A stretch of DNA of 64,000 bases from Hevea brasiliensis (taxonomy: Eukaryota; Streptophyta; Magnoliopsida; Malpighiales; Euphorbiaceae): positions 50,820,735 through 50,884,734 of the forward strand of contig NC_079503.1 in NCBI RefSeq assembly GCF_030052815.1, in the 5' to 3' direction. Made by a program: the position numbers and the translations under genes. Position 1 is the stretch's first letter. Every line of letters begins with the position of its first letter. The notes beneath the pieces are model-generated. The model saw only the letters and a program-made list of their open reading frames with translations. It ran no database searches and had not been told where the DNA came from. Below are positions 10,869-22,020 of the stretch, piece after piece.

Positions 10869-13800
10869 TGTCACACCCTACTCCTCGTAAGATGTAACAT
10901 GTTCCCGTAGTACACCTAATGAATTACCGTACTTCACCTACTGGTAACCCATTAAATATACTACAAGGGATTTTAAAACAATTTTCGTTCATTTTGAAAT
11001 TGATGGGTAAAAAAATTTTTTTTTTCAAATTTTAAAAACCTTTATTTAAAGTCCAAACATAAATTAAATTCTTAGATATTTAAAATCTCCGCAATTTTTA
11101 CAAAAATTTCGGCAGAGTGCCGTCTATATTTTGAGAAAACAGTTCTTCAAAACCTGAAAATAGAAACACTCCCAATATATTTCTTAATCACAATTCCATT
11201 TGCAACCACCAAATTTCAAATCAACAGCAATAGTAACACTTCAATTTAAAATCCAAATTTCAATTCAAGAATTAATATCTCAAAACATTTCATAACTCAT
11301 GCACATTGCATTTTAAATCATTAATTTACAATCATAAGTTAATTTATAGATACAAAATCTAAAAAATAATATTATTACAATTTTATCTGTACAACTGCTC
11401 AAATTACAGAGATACATATGCATACTATCATATTTACATCAAACTAAACTACCAAGGTATAGACAAATACCCGTACAAAAATTCTTCAATTGTTCTCCTC
11501 TCTAACTGTAGCAGCTCGCTCTGCTACTATGTCCTTTTCTCTATCTGCGACAGCAAGTTAAAGCTATCGCTGAGTATATAAATACTCAGTGGTGCACAAT
11601 AAAGCATAAAATGCATAATATAAGACATTTATGAACAAATCATCAATCAAAAATCTCATAATCGTATTTCACAATTTTTTTCACAAATCATATTTATAAC
11701 AAATCATAATTTTTAAAGCTTAATATAGCACAACTTGATCAAACAATTTAATAAACATAGTGTTGCCAAACAATAACACAACTTAGGCCGTGACACAAAA
11801 TTTTCCAAACATGTCGTGTGTAAATCACGACAAGGCATACTCACCCCACTAATCGAAATCAATGAGAGAGGTGGCTAGCTAGCTAATGAGTACTCATCCA
11901 AACTCGCCCCTCGGACTAAAAAGCCAGAGAGGGAGGAATATAATTAAATATCAAACTCACCCCACAAGTGGAGGAGGAACATATTAATATTGTCATGCCA
12001 AGTGTGAATTAAAAACAATTTAAATCAAAAGCATCATAAATACTTCATCATGGTAATGTCACAATTCAATATTTCAAATTATTCAAAACAATTTAAGTCA
12101 AGTTATTCAAATATTTCATACAATTCACAAATTATATTTCATTCCAAACTTTTCATTTTCAAAGTAGGCAACACACAATTTTTCAAATAAGATTTTCAAA
12201 GCCATAACTAAATTCAAAACCATATTGTTCAAATATTTCATACAAATCAATAAATAATTTTCATTCCAAATTTCCATTATAGAATAGGCAACACAACATT
12301 CTCGAAATTCATAATGAACAAAATACATTCACAATGTATAACAAATCAATTTCCATTATGAAAACTATAATTTAAAAATTTTTGTGCACAAACCTTAAGC
12401 GAGTCGCCTCTTGGCCTTGACTCGATTCTTCGGGTTCCTTCCCGGTATTCTTTTCCACTGAAACACACAATTTATAGTGTTTTAGTATCATAACTTAACA
12501 TAAATCCAAAAATAAATTTAAAATCACTTTTACCTAACTCTAATGTGCTAAACTTGACATTCTTTAAATTTTGTGTTTCGGAGTTACCATTCATGGTACT
12601 ATTCAAGTCAATTTGTTGACTTTCTAAGGCTTAATAGGTATGGGAATTCCAACTTCACCTACATACCACATTTTGGTTACTAAATTTGTTTCTTTTGGTT
12701 GTTTACTCAAATTCTAAGTCTTTTAGGCAAATTTGCAAATTTTCAGTTTTGGCGTCTTGAGTTGCACTGTTCCATTGGTCATTTTACTATTAGAATTTGG
12801 CAAAACTTTCTTCATAGAAAATGTTCCCTATTGTCTTAAGTTTATTCTTCTTTTTGAATCACTCCAATTGGAGTTTTGTAGCTGAAGTTATAGCCATTTG
12901 AACCATGTCTACCAGAATGGACTTAACCCAGATTTCTGGGCAAATTTTGATTCTGGCAGTTTTAGGTCATCAAATTTGGGTGGCCAAATGACTTGGTTAC
13001 TGGCATAATTTGGGTTTGTGTTCTTCATTAAACTTTTAGGTCTATATCTCATCTATCCACTGGTAAAATTTTAGGTCATTTATACCTGTTATGGCCAAAT
13101 GAACAAACACTGTTCATTTGGTCAATTTGTACAGGGCAGACTGAGATTTTCTAGATTGGGTCAATTTATTCACTAGGTTTTGGTCACTTTTTGGGCATGC
13201 TTCCTGAATGAAAATTGTGTCATTTAGTGTCTATTTTCATTTCCAATTGGTCTCATATCAATTGGACTTGTAAAATTTCATTTTTGGTCCTTCAAAGATA
13301 ACAGCATGACCACACTCAATCCGAATTTGGCTTTGATTCAAACACTTCTAACACACTTAATTAGGTCACAAATGACCATTTCTCACTTCACCTTAGGTCA
13401 AAGACACCATTTACAAGTTTCTCACATTTTTGTCTCTAACCCTAAGTGTCCCAAAACCCTAACTTACTAACTTGTTGCATTTAACCACATTTTAGCATAC
13501 CAATCTTATTAGCACATCCATACAAACTTGCTTACCATTTAATTTCAATCAAAACTCAAACATATGCATAGTAAGCCAAGCTGGCCGAAATTCAGTTTAG
13601 TCCCTTAATAAAATTTTCTTTTCATTTTAAGTTTATTTCTATGTTCTTGATGCTATACACACACTAATTAAACTAAAAATTTGAAGTTTGCATTACTAAC
13701 CTTAGGTGAAGTCTTTGATCTTCACTGCCTCTCAATTTTCTTCAATTCTTCTCCTTCTAATCTTCCTTCCAAGATTTGCTTATAATTTTTCTTAAGAAAA

Positions 13801-14591
13801 TTAAAGGATTTATGGTGAAATTAATGTTTAGAAAGCTTAAAAATAAGCTTTCAAGGAGGAAAATTTTGAGAGAGAACTTGGGGGAGAGAGAGGCGGCACT
13901 TTGAGGAAGATGAAGACTTTTGGTTTATTTTTTTTTTCTTTTCTTTTCCTTCTTTTATGTCTTATGAAAGACCAAAAATTCAATTTAATTAATTTATTAA
14001 TTATAGGATTTATGGCATCATGCATGATGTCTTGCATGATGTCATCTTCCTTCACTTTTTCATTTTATCTCTTTTTTTTTTCTATTAGTTCTTTAATTTA
14101 ATTCTCGATTCTGAAATTTTCTTTTCTCCGATTTTATTTGACAGTTGGGTCAGTAGTCAGCTCTCGGGATCAATTGACCAAATTGCCCCTCGCCGGTTTA
14201 ACCCGATTTGTAAATAATTCAATATTTCTTTCGGCTCCCTGACTAAATTATTTGACTGGCCTAACAATTCTTTTTCGTGATTTTCTCTTTTCCACTGTAT
14301 TCATAATGGTCCTAAGGACCGCGGCGTCATATTTTACGGTTCGAAATTTTAGTTTAAATCGACTTCGTATTCGTTCCTGAGAAGGTCACCCATCACTGTG
14401 ACTCTCAGCTCGTTTAACTTCTTATGTTCTGTTCTTCTTATTTATACTTAACTAATTGGCAATTACTAATTATTTGTGTTTATAGCTTATCTAGTTGTCT
14501 TAAGTGTGGTTCTAATTCTCTTAATTATCTGGACCGACTCCGGTCACCGGAACAGTGAAATATACCAGGCTATACAAGTAGGGGTGTTACA
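10869..14591 (-). repeat. Gy2 5' LTR, about 3.7 kb
   Basis: It runs from TGTCACACCC at 10869 to GGGTGTTACA ending at 14591. The first 300 bases and the last 700 align with the Gy6 LTRs, and the middle shares many blocks. It contains a 13-base inverted repeat CGGCAGAGTGCCG (11110-11122) and a paired-hairpin module (11547-11589). The 13900-14060 segment, which has open frames on both strands, is low-complexity LTR sequence, not a gene. Confidence 0.85.
11547..11589 (-). other. Paired-hairpin module, Gy2 LTR
   Basis: GCGACAGC (11547-11554) pairs with GCTATCGC (11563-11570), allowing one G-U pair in RNA. Next to it CTGAGTAT (11570-11577) pairs perfectly with ATACTCAG (11582-11589) around an ATAA loop. 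TGGTGCAC follows. Confidence 0.7.
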
Positions 14592-14919
14592 CCTGAACTC
14601 AACTGCCCCATACTTTTGCAGTTTCTCTAGTGGAGATCTATGTATAGGTTGTGGCTGTGGGGGCAGTGGTGGCTATACAGGTGGTAATGGTTGTGGCTGT
14701 GGTTGTGGAGGTGGAGGTGGCTGTGGCTGTGGCTGTGGAATGGCTCCGATGACTTGATGGAGCAGCTTCCAGGAAGGCCTACTGTGCTCTCCTTATAGTA
14801 CCTTGGGATGACTCGGCTCCATTGCCTTGCTCCCTACTAGGAGCAGGTGCCGGTGCATGACTTTGTACCTTCTCCTCTATCTGTCCTGGAGGTCCGTGCT
14901 CTGAAGGATCAAATGCCAT
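14592..14919 (-). pseudogene. gag: Gy3 gag, N-terminal fragment
   Basis: The ATG at 14917-14919 opens a reading beginning MAFDPSEHGPPGQ. A TAG follows after about 38 codons, and the downstream reading is a Pro/Gln repeat (PQPQPQPPPPPQPQPQ) around 14660-14745. Pro/Gln-rich N-termini are usual in this type of Gag. The Gy2 insertion at 14591 removes the capsid part from view. The antisense of this segment gives a misleading Gly/Cys-rich frame. Confidence 0.6.
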
Positions 14920-15044
14920 TGATCCTATAAAACAGACAAAGAGCATATCTGCATTAGTGTCACCTTGACTCTATTTAAAGGCCTATGCATGTGATGCACT
15001 CTATCTATTTCTAACTATCTAGGTCTAGGACTACCTAAACCTCT

Positions 15045-15056
15045 GCTCTGATATCA
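15045..15056 (-). other. Gy3 primer-binding site (tRNA-iMet type)
   Basis: The minus strand reads TGATATCAGAGC, one mismatch from the consensus in this window, just inside the LTR. Confidence 0.75.
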
Positions 15057-15650
15057 CTAAATGTGACGCCCCTTACCCATCTACTGTATAGCTGACCAAG
15101 AAGTGCCACATTCAGTGCTGGAGCACCCTATCTTATTTTATCATATCTATTGTAAACTTTTAATATCATTTAAAAGTAGTAATCCATGTGTAGATTTTTT
15201 TTTTATATAACTTATTTCTGTGGAGACCCGGACAGAGCCTCCCCTCTTTTATTAGCATCTTGCGGGTTTCCACTAATCACCTGTTAACATGTTCATATTC
15301 ATTTCACATATTTCTATATCATATTCTCCTTTATCATATCATTTACAATATTTATGAGATCTCAAAATGAAGTATCATCTATAGCATTCATATGGAAATT
15401 CATAGATAATAAATTATAAGTTTTCATTTCAATCTTAAAGTTTAATTACAAGTTCAAAATGAAATACATTATAACTAGTAATTACATCATGATTAGATAT
15501 AATGAACCAAAATACTAGTTTATACATAGGCCCTACCAAAATATAAAAGATTGGTGAGTTGACTCTGGACAGTGGCAGATCTGGTTAGAGCTCTATCAGG
15601 GCACTACTGGTGCTACTGCTGCGGCTGCTCGGACTGGTCTCCAATACCTA

Positions 15651-15687
15651 CACGATGGAAAACCAACGGGCTAAGCATAACACTTAG
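15651..15687 (-). other. Paired-hairpin module, Gy3 LTR (partly decayed)
   Basis: CTAAG (15671-15675) pairs with CTTAG (15683-15687). The upstream arm pair (ACGATGG with CCAACGG) has mismatches. TGGTGC follows, as in the other copies. Confidence 0.5.
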
Positions 15688-18119
15688 TGGTGCATAATTC
15701 ATAATAACAATAACTGGACAATTTAAATAATAATTCTATATATGGCAATTTTATAATTTCCAGGTATTTTACATTTCACTTTGGAAATAGTTTAAATTAT
15801 CAGGATCTTTTCTATTTACTTAATGTATATTTAGTCTTAATTAATTATTATTAGTGCCCAAGAAACCTATAACAAATTATCTAAGGTGGATACACAAGAG
15901 TATACTAGTTAGACAACTATATGTCTATCCAGTATATATCTATCAGGCATGAGGCCCGCTGTCAGGCTTGTAAAGCCAGAATAAAGTTGGCACAATGGCC
16001 AATAAGTAGGCATATAGCCTGTAAAACAATCATAACAGACATATATTGTTAGTTCATGATTTTCTCGGTAGGCAGTACTGCTATCTGTAGCCCCTAATTG
16101 GTATACCAATCGATCCAAACTAAATAAATAAGTCTAGGTATACTATGCGCAATTACACATTATTACATATTTATTTGAATGTTCATATCACTTTATAGTG
16201 AGAAAATACGTCCCACATACCTCTTTCATATAGTTTAGTGTTCAATAGCTTGTTAGGGTTAAATTCCCTACCATAAGATAATGTATCTTATGGACCTTTC
16301 TTTAGTTTCAGTTTTTGTGTCTCACCTTTACCTGTCCATTTGATCAGTTTGCAGCCACTGTTTGACCATACTTCTATTATGGAAGTTGTTCCCCTATGTC
16401 TTATCTTTATTTTCTTTTTGAATAATGTCAATTTGATTTTTAGAACTCAAGTTATGGCCGGATAACCATAACTGACTCAGTTCCAAATTCTGGTTCCTTA
16501 ACTAGGCAACTTTTGGATGTAGAGTTTACCTAATTAATGGAATAGGTTGCAGTCACTCTTAGACATGATGATCTTCATAAAAATTGTTTCCCTATGTCTT
16601 ATGATCATTTAGAAATTTGTATCACAAATTTTCAAGTTTTGTGGAATTATTTATGGCTAATTAACTGACTTGGGTTCATGTACCCTATGCCAACAGGGGC
16701 TCAGTTTAGGACAGTGATTGTAGGTCACTTTTTGAGGTTCTTACAAGTATAATTTGAGGTAGGTTTCTACAAAAACATTATATCCCTATTTCTCATGTTT
16801 TTGGAAAGGTATGGCTCATCTCAATTGAATTTTTCTAATGGGATTTATGACTAAAAGACTATTTTAGGGTCAAGTGAAGTTTGGTCAGATTGCAGGTTTT
16901 GATGCAGTGAATTGTTCTAACTATTTGACCTAGTTCTCTTGATTTTTGGGTTTTGGTCAAAATACCAATTTTGTAGGTCTATGTCTTGTGGATATTTTCC
17001 CACTGGTTTCATTCCATTTGAGTTCTTGTAGACCAAGTTATGGCTATTTTGCCAAAATTGGTAAGGTGATTTTATGTCCAGCAGTTTCTAGGCAACCTAA
17101 TTCTGGGCAGTTTTGTGACCCAAATTGGGCTAGCAATTTGGTTTGGTTTTGGCATTTTTGGGTTTAGTGGTCTTCATGAAAATTGTAACCCTATATCTAA
17201 GATTTCCAATGGTTTCAAATTCAGGTCATTTGGACCATTATAGAGGGAGTTATGACCAAATGAATATGCACTGTTCATTTGGTCATTTTCTAGGTTTGGT
17301 GCAGGGTAATCTGGATTTGGGCAGTGTTTAGGTCAAGTTTCTTACAAAATTTGGGCACAGTTTCCCCATGAAAAATGGGCTATTTTGAGTCTAATTTCAC
17401 CTCCAATTAGCCTCATATCAATTGGAGTCGCACATTTTCAGTTATGGTTCCTCAAACCCACTGGACTCATCGAGTCTAAACCTGCAGAAAATTGACACTT
17501 CCAAAATTCATTCTCCTCCAACTTCCTTACTTTAATTTGCATGTATAACACTTCTATAAGCAACAATCTCAACTCAATAGGTCAATTTCAAGCATTTACA
17601 TAAAGTTCTCAATCATTTACACAAACCCTAGTTTTCAAAGTTTCAAATTTGCACAACACTATATAATCAAACTCCCAAACATATCAACTTATCACACATT
17701 CTCATGGAACTATTTTTCATCACTTAAAAGCAACAAACCTCAAGGTTCCATGGCTGCCGAAAATTCAAGGGTTCTTTCCTCAAGATTTTCTTTTTAATTT
17801 CATGAATTTTATACTTGGCTAAACATGCTTTTCATGTTTAATGAAGAGAAGAAGAGGGATTAGTGCACTAACCTTACTTGAGCTTCCCAAACTTCAATTT
17901 TCTTGCTTCCTATGGGTGTCTATAGCTTCCTTATGGAGTAGGGTAAATTTTTAATGAAGTGAGCTATGGGTTTGGATGGGTAGAAACTTGGGAAATCAAG
18001 CTTTAAAGCTTGACAATGATGGAGGAAAGAGGGAGCATGCAGCCGGCTCCAAGGGGCAAAGAGAGAGAGAATAAATGGAGGAAGAAGATTGAAGTGGGTG
18101 AGAGTTTGTCCTCTAATGT

Positions 18120-18128
18120 CTATTTATA
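18120..18128 (-). promoter_or_regulatory. Candidate TATA box of Gy3 LTR
   Basis: The minus strand reads TATAAATAG, followed by GACATTAGAGG and a C/T-rich leader. The Gy5 LTR has a similar TTATAAGACATTA near 39880-39893 at the matching place. If used, about 3 kb of the LTR would be transcribed as R plus U5. Confidence 0.45.
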
Positions 18129-18170
18129 ATTTTTAATTTTTGTACTTTAAATTTTTGAATTTCCATAAGC

Positions 18171-18201
18171 TTTTCTTTTCTTTTCTTTTCTTTTCTTTTC
18201 T
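18171..18201. repeat. (TTTTC)n microsatellite
   Basis: About six uninterrupted CTTTT units inside the Gy3 LTR. Confidence 0.9.
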
Positions 18202-18551
18202 CTTCTCATTTTCCTAACTTATTTCATAAATTTTAATTTATGTTAATTATTTCATTCTCTAAATTTTAATTTAACATTTAGGTTAAAATTCACCTCTTGG
18301 GGTGAAATGACCAAATTGCCCTTCATATTGCATATCGAATTATTTTTATTTTTTTTATACCAATTAATAAACTCTCTAAATTTTTATTTTATTTTTTCTA
18401 AATTTTTCCTATATTTTTTTTAACATTTATTCCATCAATTTATGCCTCATTACTATAGTTTAAGTGTAGTTCTAGACATTCTAGCTCTCCGAACAGACAT
18501 TAGTCATCGAAACAATAGAATGTATGGACTACCTATGGTGAGGGAGTTACT

Positions 18552-18897
18552 TGTATAAGTGCCTATCATGTTCGTTATGTGACATGAGACTCACCACTCC
18601 ATCTTATTTATATCTCATATAAATACCTTGAGAACAAACATTATTACAATCTTTCTGGATAAGTCATGTCCTGTGTGAAGTATCATCGATTGTGAACCAA
18701 TTTATGATACTTTGTGCTAGAAATACTGTCACTCATATTCTTAACAACTTAAGAATAAAATTTCTAACAAAATATCAATGGACCTTTTCTATTACACATA
18801 AATACATTATGTAAATGGAAAAGTGAAATTGCCTTTTATTAATAAAATATGTACAAGATACATACTAAATGATATGCTCTAGGGCATACTACTAACA
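18552..18897 (-). repeat. Co1 3' LTR, first about 345 bases only
   Basis: It begins (element sense) TGTTAGTAGTATGCC at 18897 and matches the Co2 and Co4 LTR starts. Similarity ends at 18552-18554, LTR position about 345, against the end of the Gy3 LTR. Confidence 0.85.
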
Positions 18898-18911
18898 ATC
18901 TCCCACTAGCA

Positions 18912-19900
18912 CTAGAGCCATTCATTACAATATCTTAGACCCATCTTCTCAAGATGTCGGTCTAACTGAGCTTGTGACATAGGCTTCGTGAATGGATCAG
19001 CTAGATTTTCAGCTGATGCTATTTTCTGCATGGCTACATCGCCTCGCCCAACTATTTCTCTGATAATGTGGTAGCGCCTTTCTATGTGTTTGGATTTCTG
19101 GTGAGACTGGGGTTCCTTATCCAAACAACATCTTTTGCAGCATCTGATGCAGCAATGTACTCGGCCTCTATAGTGGAATCAGCAGTTGTACTTTGTTTGG
19201 AACTCTTCCAACTGACTGCACCTCTATTACAAATGAACATAAACCCAGAGGTAGACTTTCTATCATCGATATCTAATTAGAAATCAGAATCAGTATAACC
19301 ATCCAATTGCAAGTCACCACCTCTATATATCAAGAATAAATCCTTGGTTCTTCTCAAGTACTTAAGGATATTTTTTACCGCTATACAGTGTTCCAAACCT
19401 GGATTAGATTGAAACCTGCTAGTCAAACTAACAGCATGTGCAATATCTAGCCTAGTATACATCATTGCATACATCAAACTTCCAATAGCCGAAGCATATG
19501 GAATCCTAGCCATTTTATCTCTTGCTTCAGGTGTCTTTGGAGACATCTCTTTAGAAAGGTGGATACCATGTCTTACTGGTAACAATCCTCTCTTGGAATC
19601 AAGCATGTTAAACCTCTTTAACACCTTTTCCAAGTATAGACTTTGGGATAAACTAATTATTCTTTTCGCTCTATCTCTATAGATGCAAATTTCAAGAATA
19701 TAGGTTGCCTCCTCTAAGTCTTTCATGAAGAATGTATTTGATAACCATACCTTGATAGTTGTCAACATACCTATGTCATTACCTATCAACAGAATGTCAT
19801 CCACATATAAGACAAGCAAAGTGATAGCACCATCACTAACCTTCTTATATACACATCGTTCATCCACACTTTTAATAAAACCAAATGACTTAATGGATTC
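18912..19900 (-). pseudogene. pol: Co1 pol, C-terminal part: reverse transcriptase end and RNase H (broken)
   Basis: Open stretches are 19277-19867 (with catalytic YVDDILLIGND, then LDSKRGLLPVRHG and DGYTDSDF) and 18912-19124 (SKHIERRYHIIREIVG, ending RYCNEWL with a stop at 18912-18914). Relative to Co2, about 33 codons are missing between the KAEYIA-type region and SKHIER, including the segment with the catalytic Asp of HCDNNGA, and the frame is shifted there. A stop follows DGYTDSDF at 19277. The RNase H would be inactive. Confidence 0.85.
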
Positions 19901-22006
19901 TGAAGGAACGGAAGCGTGAAAAACACATGTTTATACCATTGAATTCAAAAATTTTCACCTAGGGTCACATGCATCATGCAAGATTTATTTTTATCTATTT
20001 GATTTCAATGATAAACAACATATTAAAACTCTTTTAATATGTTTTTGGATCTGTATTTGCCATTTAAGATTTTAAAATTAATCAGATTAATTTTAGAACC
20101 CTAAATTAAATCAAGAACGATTACACTAACCTCTTGATGCACTGCAGCGTGTCTGCGCCTTTGAGATTCGTCTTCAAGACACCAGATGTTGTCCCTCTAG
20201 CTTGTCCACACCAAGAACACCTATGGCAGCCCTTGAATAGCTTCTAAAGCTTTTTCTATTAATTAGAAATTCAAGTTCTGCCTTTTAAGAGATTAGAGAT
20301 GTGAACAGGACACTAGAAACAATTCCTAGTGTTCTTAATTCAAGAGATTGATGGCTAATCTCTTTGAATTGATAAGAGATGAAGAAAAAGAGATAAAAAC
20401 CCTCAAAGTGGCGTGACAAAGGAGTGTGGCTGCTGGTTGTATTTTATTTTCTCATAACAACACTTAAATAGCTAGGTTAACACATTAAACCCTTGCCACA
20501 TGTCACCCTTTGATTAGCTCTAGGTTTAAGTGACCCAATCACATTGTGCCAAGTGTCAAACCTATATTTAATCTTGATTTTAATCATCTTACATGATTAA
20601 AAAACATTTGGCAAGCTTATGTGTTATGCCATGTGTCACCATCTCATGGTGCCACGTGTCACACTGCAAAATGACCAAAATGCCCCTATGTCTTAATTTT
20701 GAGTTCTCAACCCAAAATAATTATTTTTCTTCTTCTAATTAATTTATATCAAATATAAATTAATTAATTAATCTCTATTAATTAATTTCTCATTAATTAA
20801 ATTCATATTTAAACACTTTAAATATAAATTTAATTTATACTACACATCCAATAATCTTGATTTGGTTTCAAGTCATGCTAGGGACTTTGCAATTTAATTG
20901 CAAACCAAACCAATTTAATTAATCAATTAAACTCTTTAATTAATTAATTAAATCATATTTAAATAGGTGATAACTTGTGTATGTGTGTGACTTACTAGGC
21001 TCATCACTAATTGGCAATGAGACATGATATCAACTCTTAATATCATCAGAACTCTTTCTTACCATAAATGATTTCTCTAAATCATTTTATGAAACTAATA
21101 GACCATGGTTAACACCTAGCATAGCATGCCATGGCCACCCAATTAGTAATAAGGTTTACCTTAAATGAACCTATAATCATATGTTACCATGCACTAGAAT
21201 CTCTCTGTTACAAAATCCCAACTCAAGCTAGAGTCATGGTTTATGTCAAACTCCATTTGCTATGAATATTATGTTTTCTTTTAATTCCAGTTCTTGATTA
21301 AAAATATTTTCTCATCAGAAACTCTTTTCTGAATAAATCTATCTATCCTGGCCAGGAACTTGAAACATCAAGAACAATTAAATGAACATAGGATTTTATC
21401 TCTATTTACTTAGAGGAACAGATTCCATCTTGATCAACACCTACCTCCATATACAACTAGTAGGAGCCAACAGATGCCCATATACCCATACACAGTACAA
21501 GTATGAAAGCAGTATCAAACTCAAACTACCTATATACAAGATAACTGTGCTATCTCAGGTCTAAAGATTATATGCACTGATATGATTTATGACAAAACAT
21601 TGACAAGAGTAAACTCCATGTGCTTGTCATAAGTGTCACTGGTTCGGCCTACTTATCATTTATAAGTGCCTATCATGTTTGTTATATGGCATGAGACTCA
21701 CCATTCCATCTTATTTATATCTCATATAAATAACTTGGGAATAAACATGAATACAATCTTTCTGGATAAGTCATGTCCTTATTATGATGTATCATCGATT
21801 GTGAACCTATTTATGATACTTCATGCTAGAAATATTGTCACTCATATTCTTAACAACTTAAGAATAATATTTCTAACAAAATATCAAGGACCTTTTCTAT
21901 TACACATAAATATATTATGTAAACGGAAAAGTGGAAATGCCTTTTATTAATAAAAATATGTACAAGATACATACTAAATGATATGCTCTAGGGCATACTA
22001 CTAACA
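19901..22006 (-). repeat. Co2 3' LTR, 2106 bases
   Basis: The plus strand reads TGAAGGAACGG at 19901 and ends CTACTAACA at 22006. It matches 27198-29665 closely, with a few differences per hundred bases by eye, but lacks the 362-base duplication found there. Confidence 0.95.
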
Positions 22007-22018
22007 ATCTCCCACTAG
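22007..22018 (-). other. Co2 polypurine tract
   Basis: The minus strand reads GTGCTAGTGGGAGAT just before the 3' LTR. Co1 has the identical site at 18898. Confidence 0.75.
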
Positions 22019-22020
22019 CA

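Larger units (their letters stand above)
9381..14591 (-). mobile_element. Gy2: gypsy element reduced to 5' LTR, PBS and gag
   Basis: Minus strand: LTR 10869-14591, primer site, leader, then a gag reading to about 9398. Similarity to Gy6 stops around 9380-9398, immediately before the protease DPGS motif, and no pol or 3' LTR follows. The LTR is of the same family as Gy6 (TGTCACACC start, shared block to about 11160). It is inserted in the gag of Gy3, whose sequence resumes at 14592. Confidence 0.8.
14592..18551 (-). mobile_element. Gy3: gypsy element, 5' LTR, PBS and start of gag; interrupted by Gy2
   Basis: Minus strand: LTR 15062-18551, primer site, short leader and the first about 330 bases of gag. 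It stops at the Gy2 LTR terminus, and the rest of Gy3 is not in the window. It belongs to the same family as Gy4 and Gy5, judged by the shared LTR start (CTTACCCATCTAC) and the shared outer end. Confidence 0.75.
15062..18551 (-). repeat. Gy3 5' LTR, about 3.5 kb
   Basis: It starts TGTGACGCCCC at 15062 and ends at about 18551 in GAGTTAC, where the final A of the expected TGTTACA is missing and Co1 LTR sequence begins. It carries a weak paired-hairpin module (15651-15687), a TATA-like box (18120-18128, minus) and a pentanucleotide run at about 18171-18201. Confidence 0.8.
18552..19900 (-). mobile_element. Co1 (left part): degraded Ty1/copia element, 3' end
   Basis: This is the 3' LTR remnant plus the end of pol (RNase H and part of reverse transcriptase). 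Its reverse transcriptase reading continues at 29666 on the far side of Co2. The sequence at the split is GATTC (19896-19900) and GCTTC (29666-29670), a 5-base target duplication with one mismatch. Confidence 0.85.

Noticed and set aside
14476..14757. Plus-strand frame encoding a Gly/Cys-rich protein
   Set aside because: It is antisense to the Pro/Gln repeat of Gy3 gag and crosses the Gy2 LTR boundary, so it is a codon-repeat artefact.
20740..20960. TTAATTAATTAA-rich blocks in the copia LTRs (also near 28400, 34620 and 60480-60720) as possible MITEs or origins
   Set aside because: They are a constant part of the LTR in all family copies, with no separate termini or target duplications.
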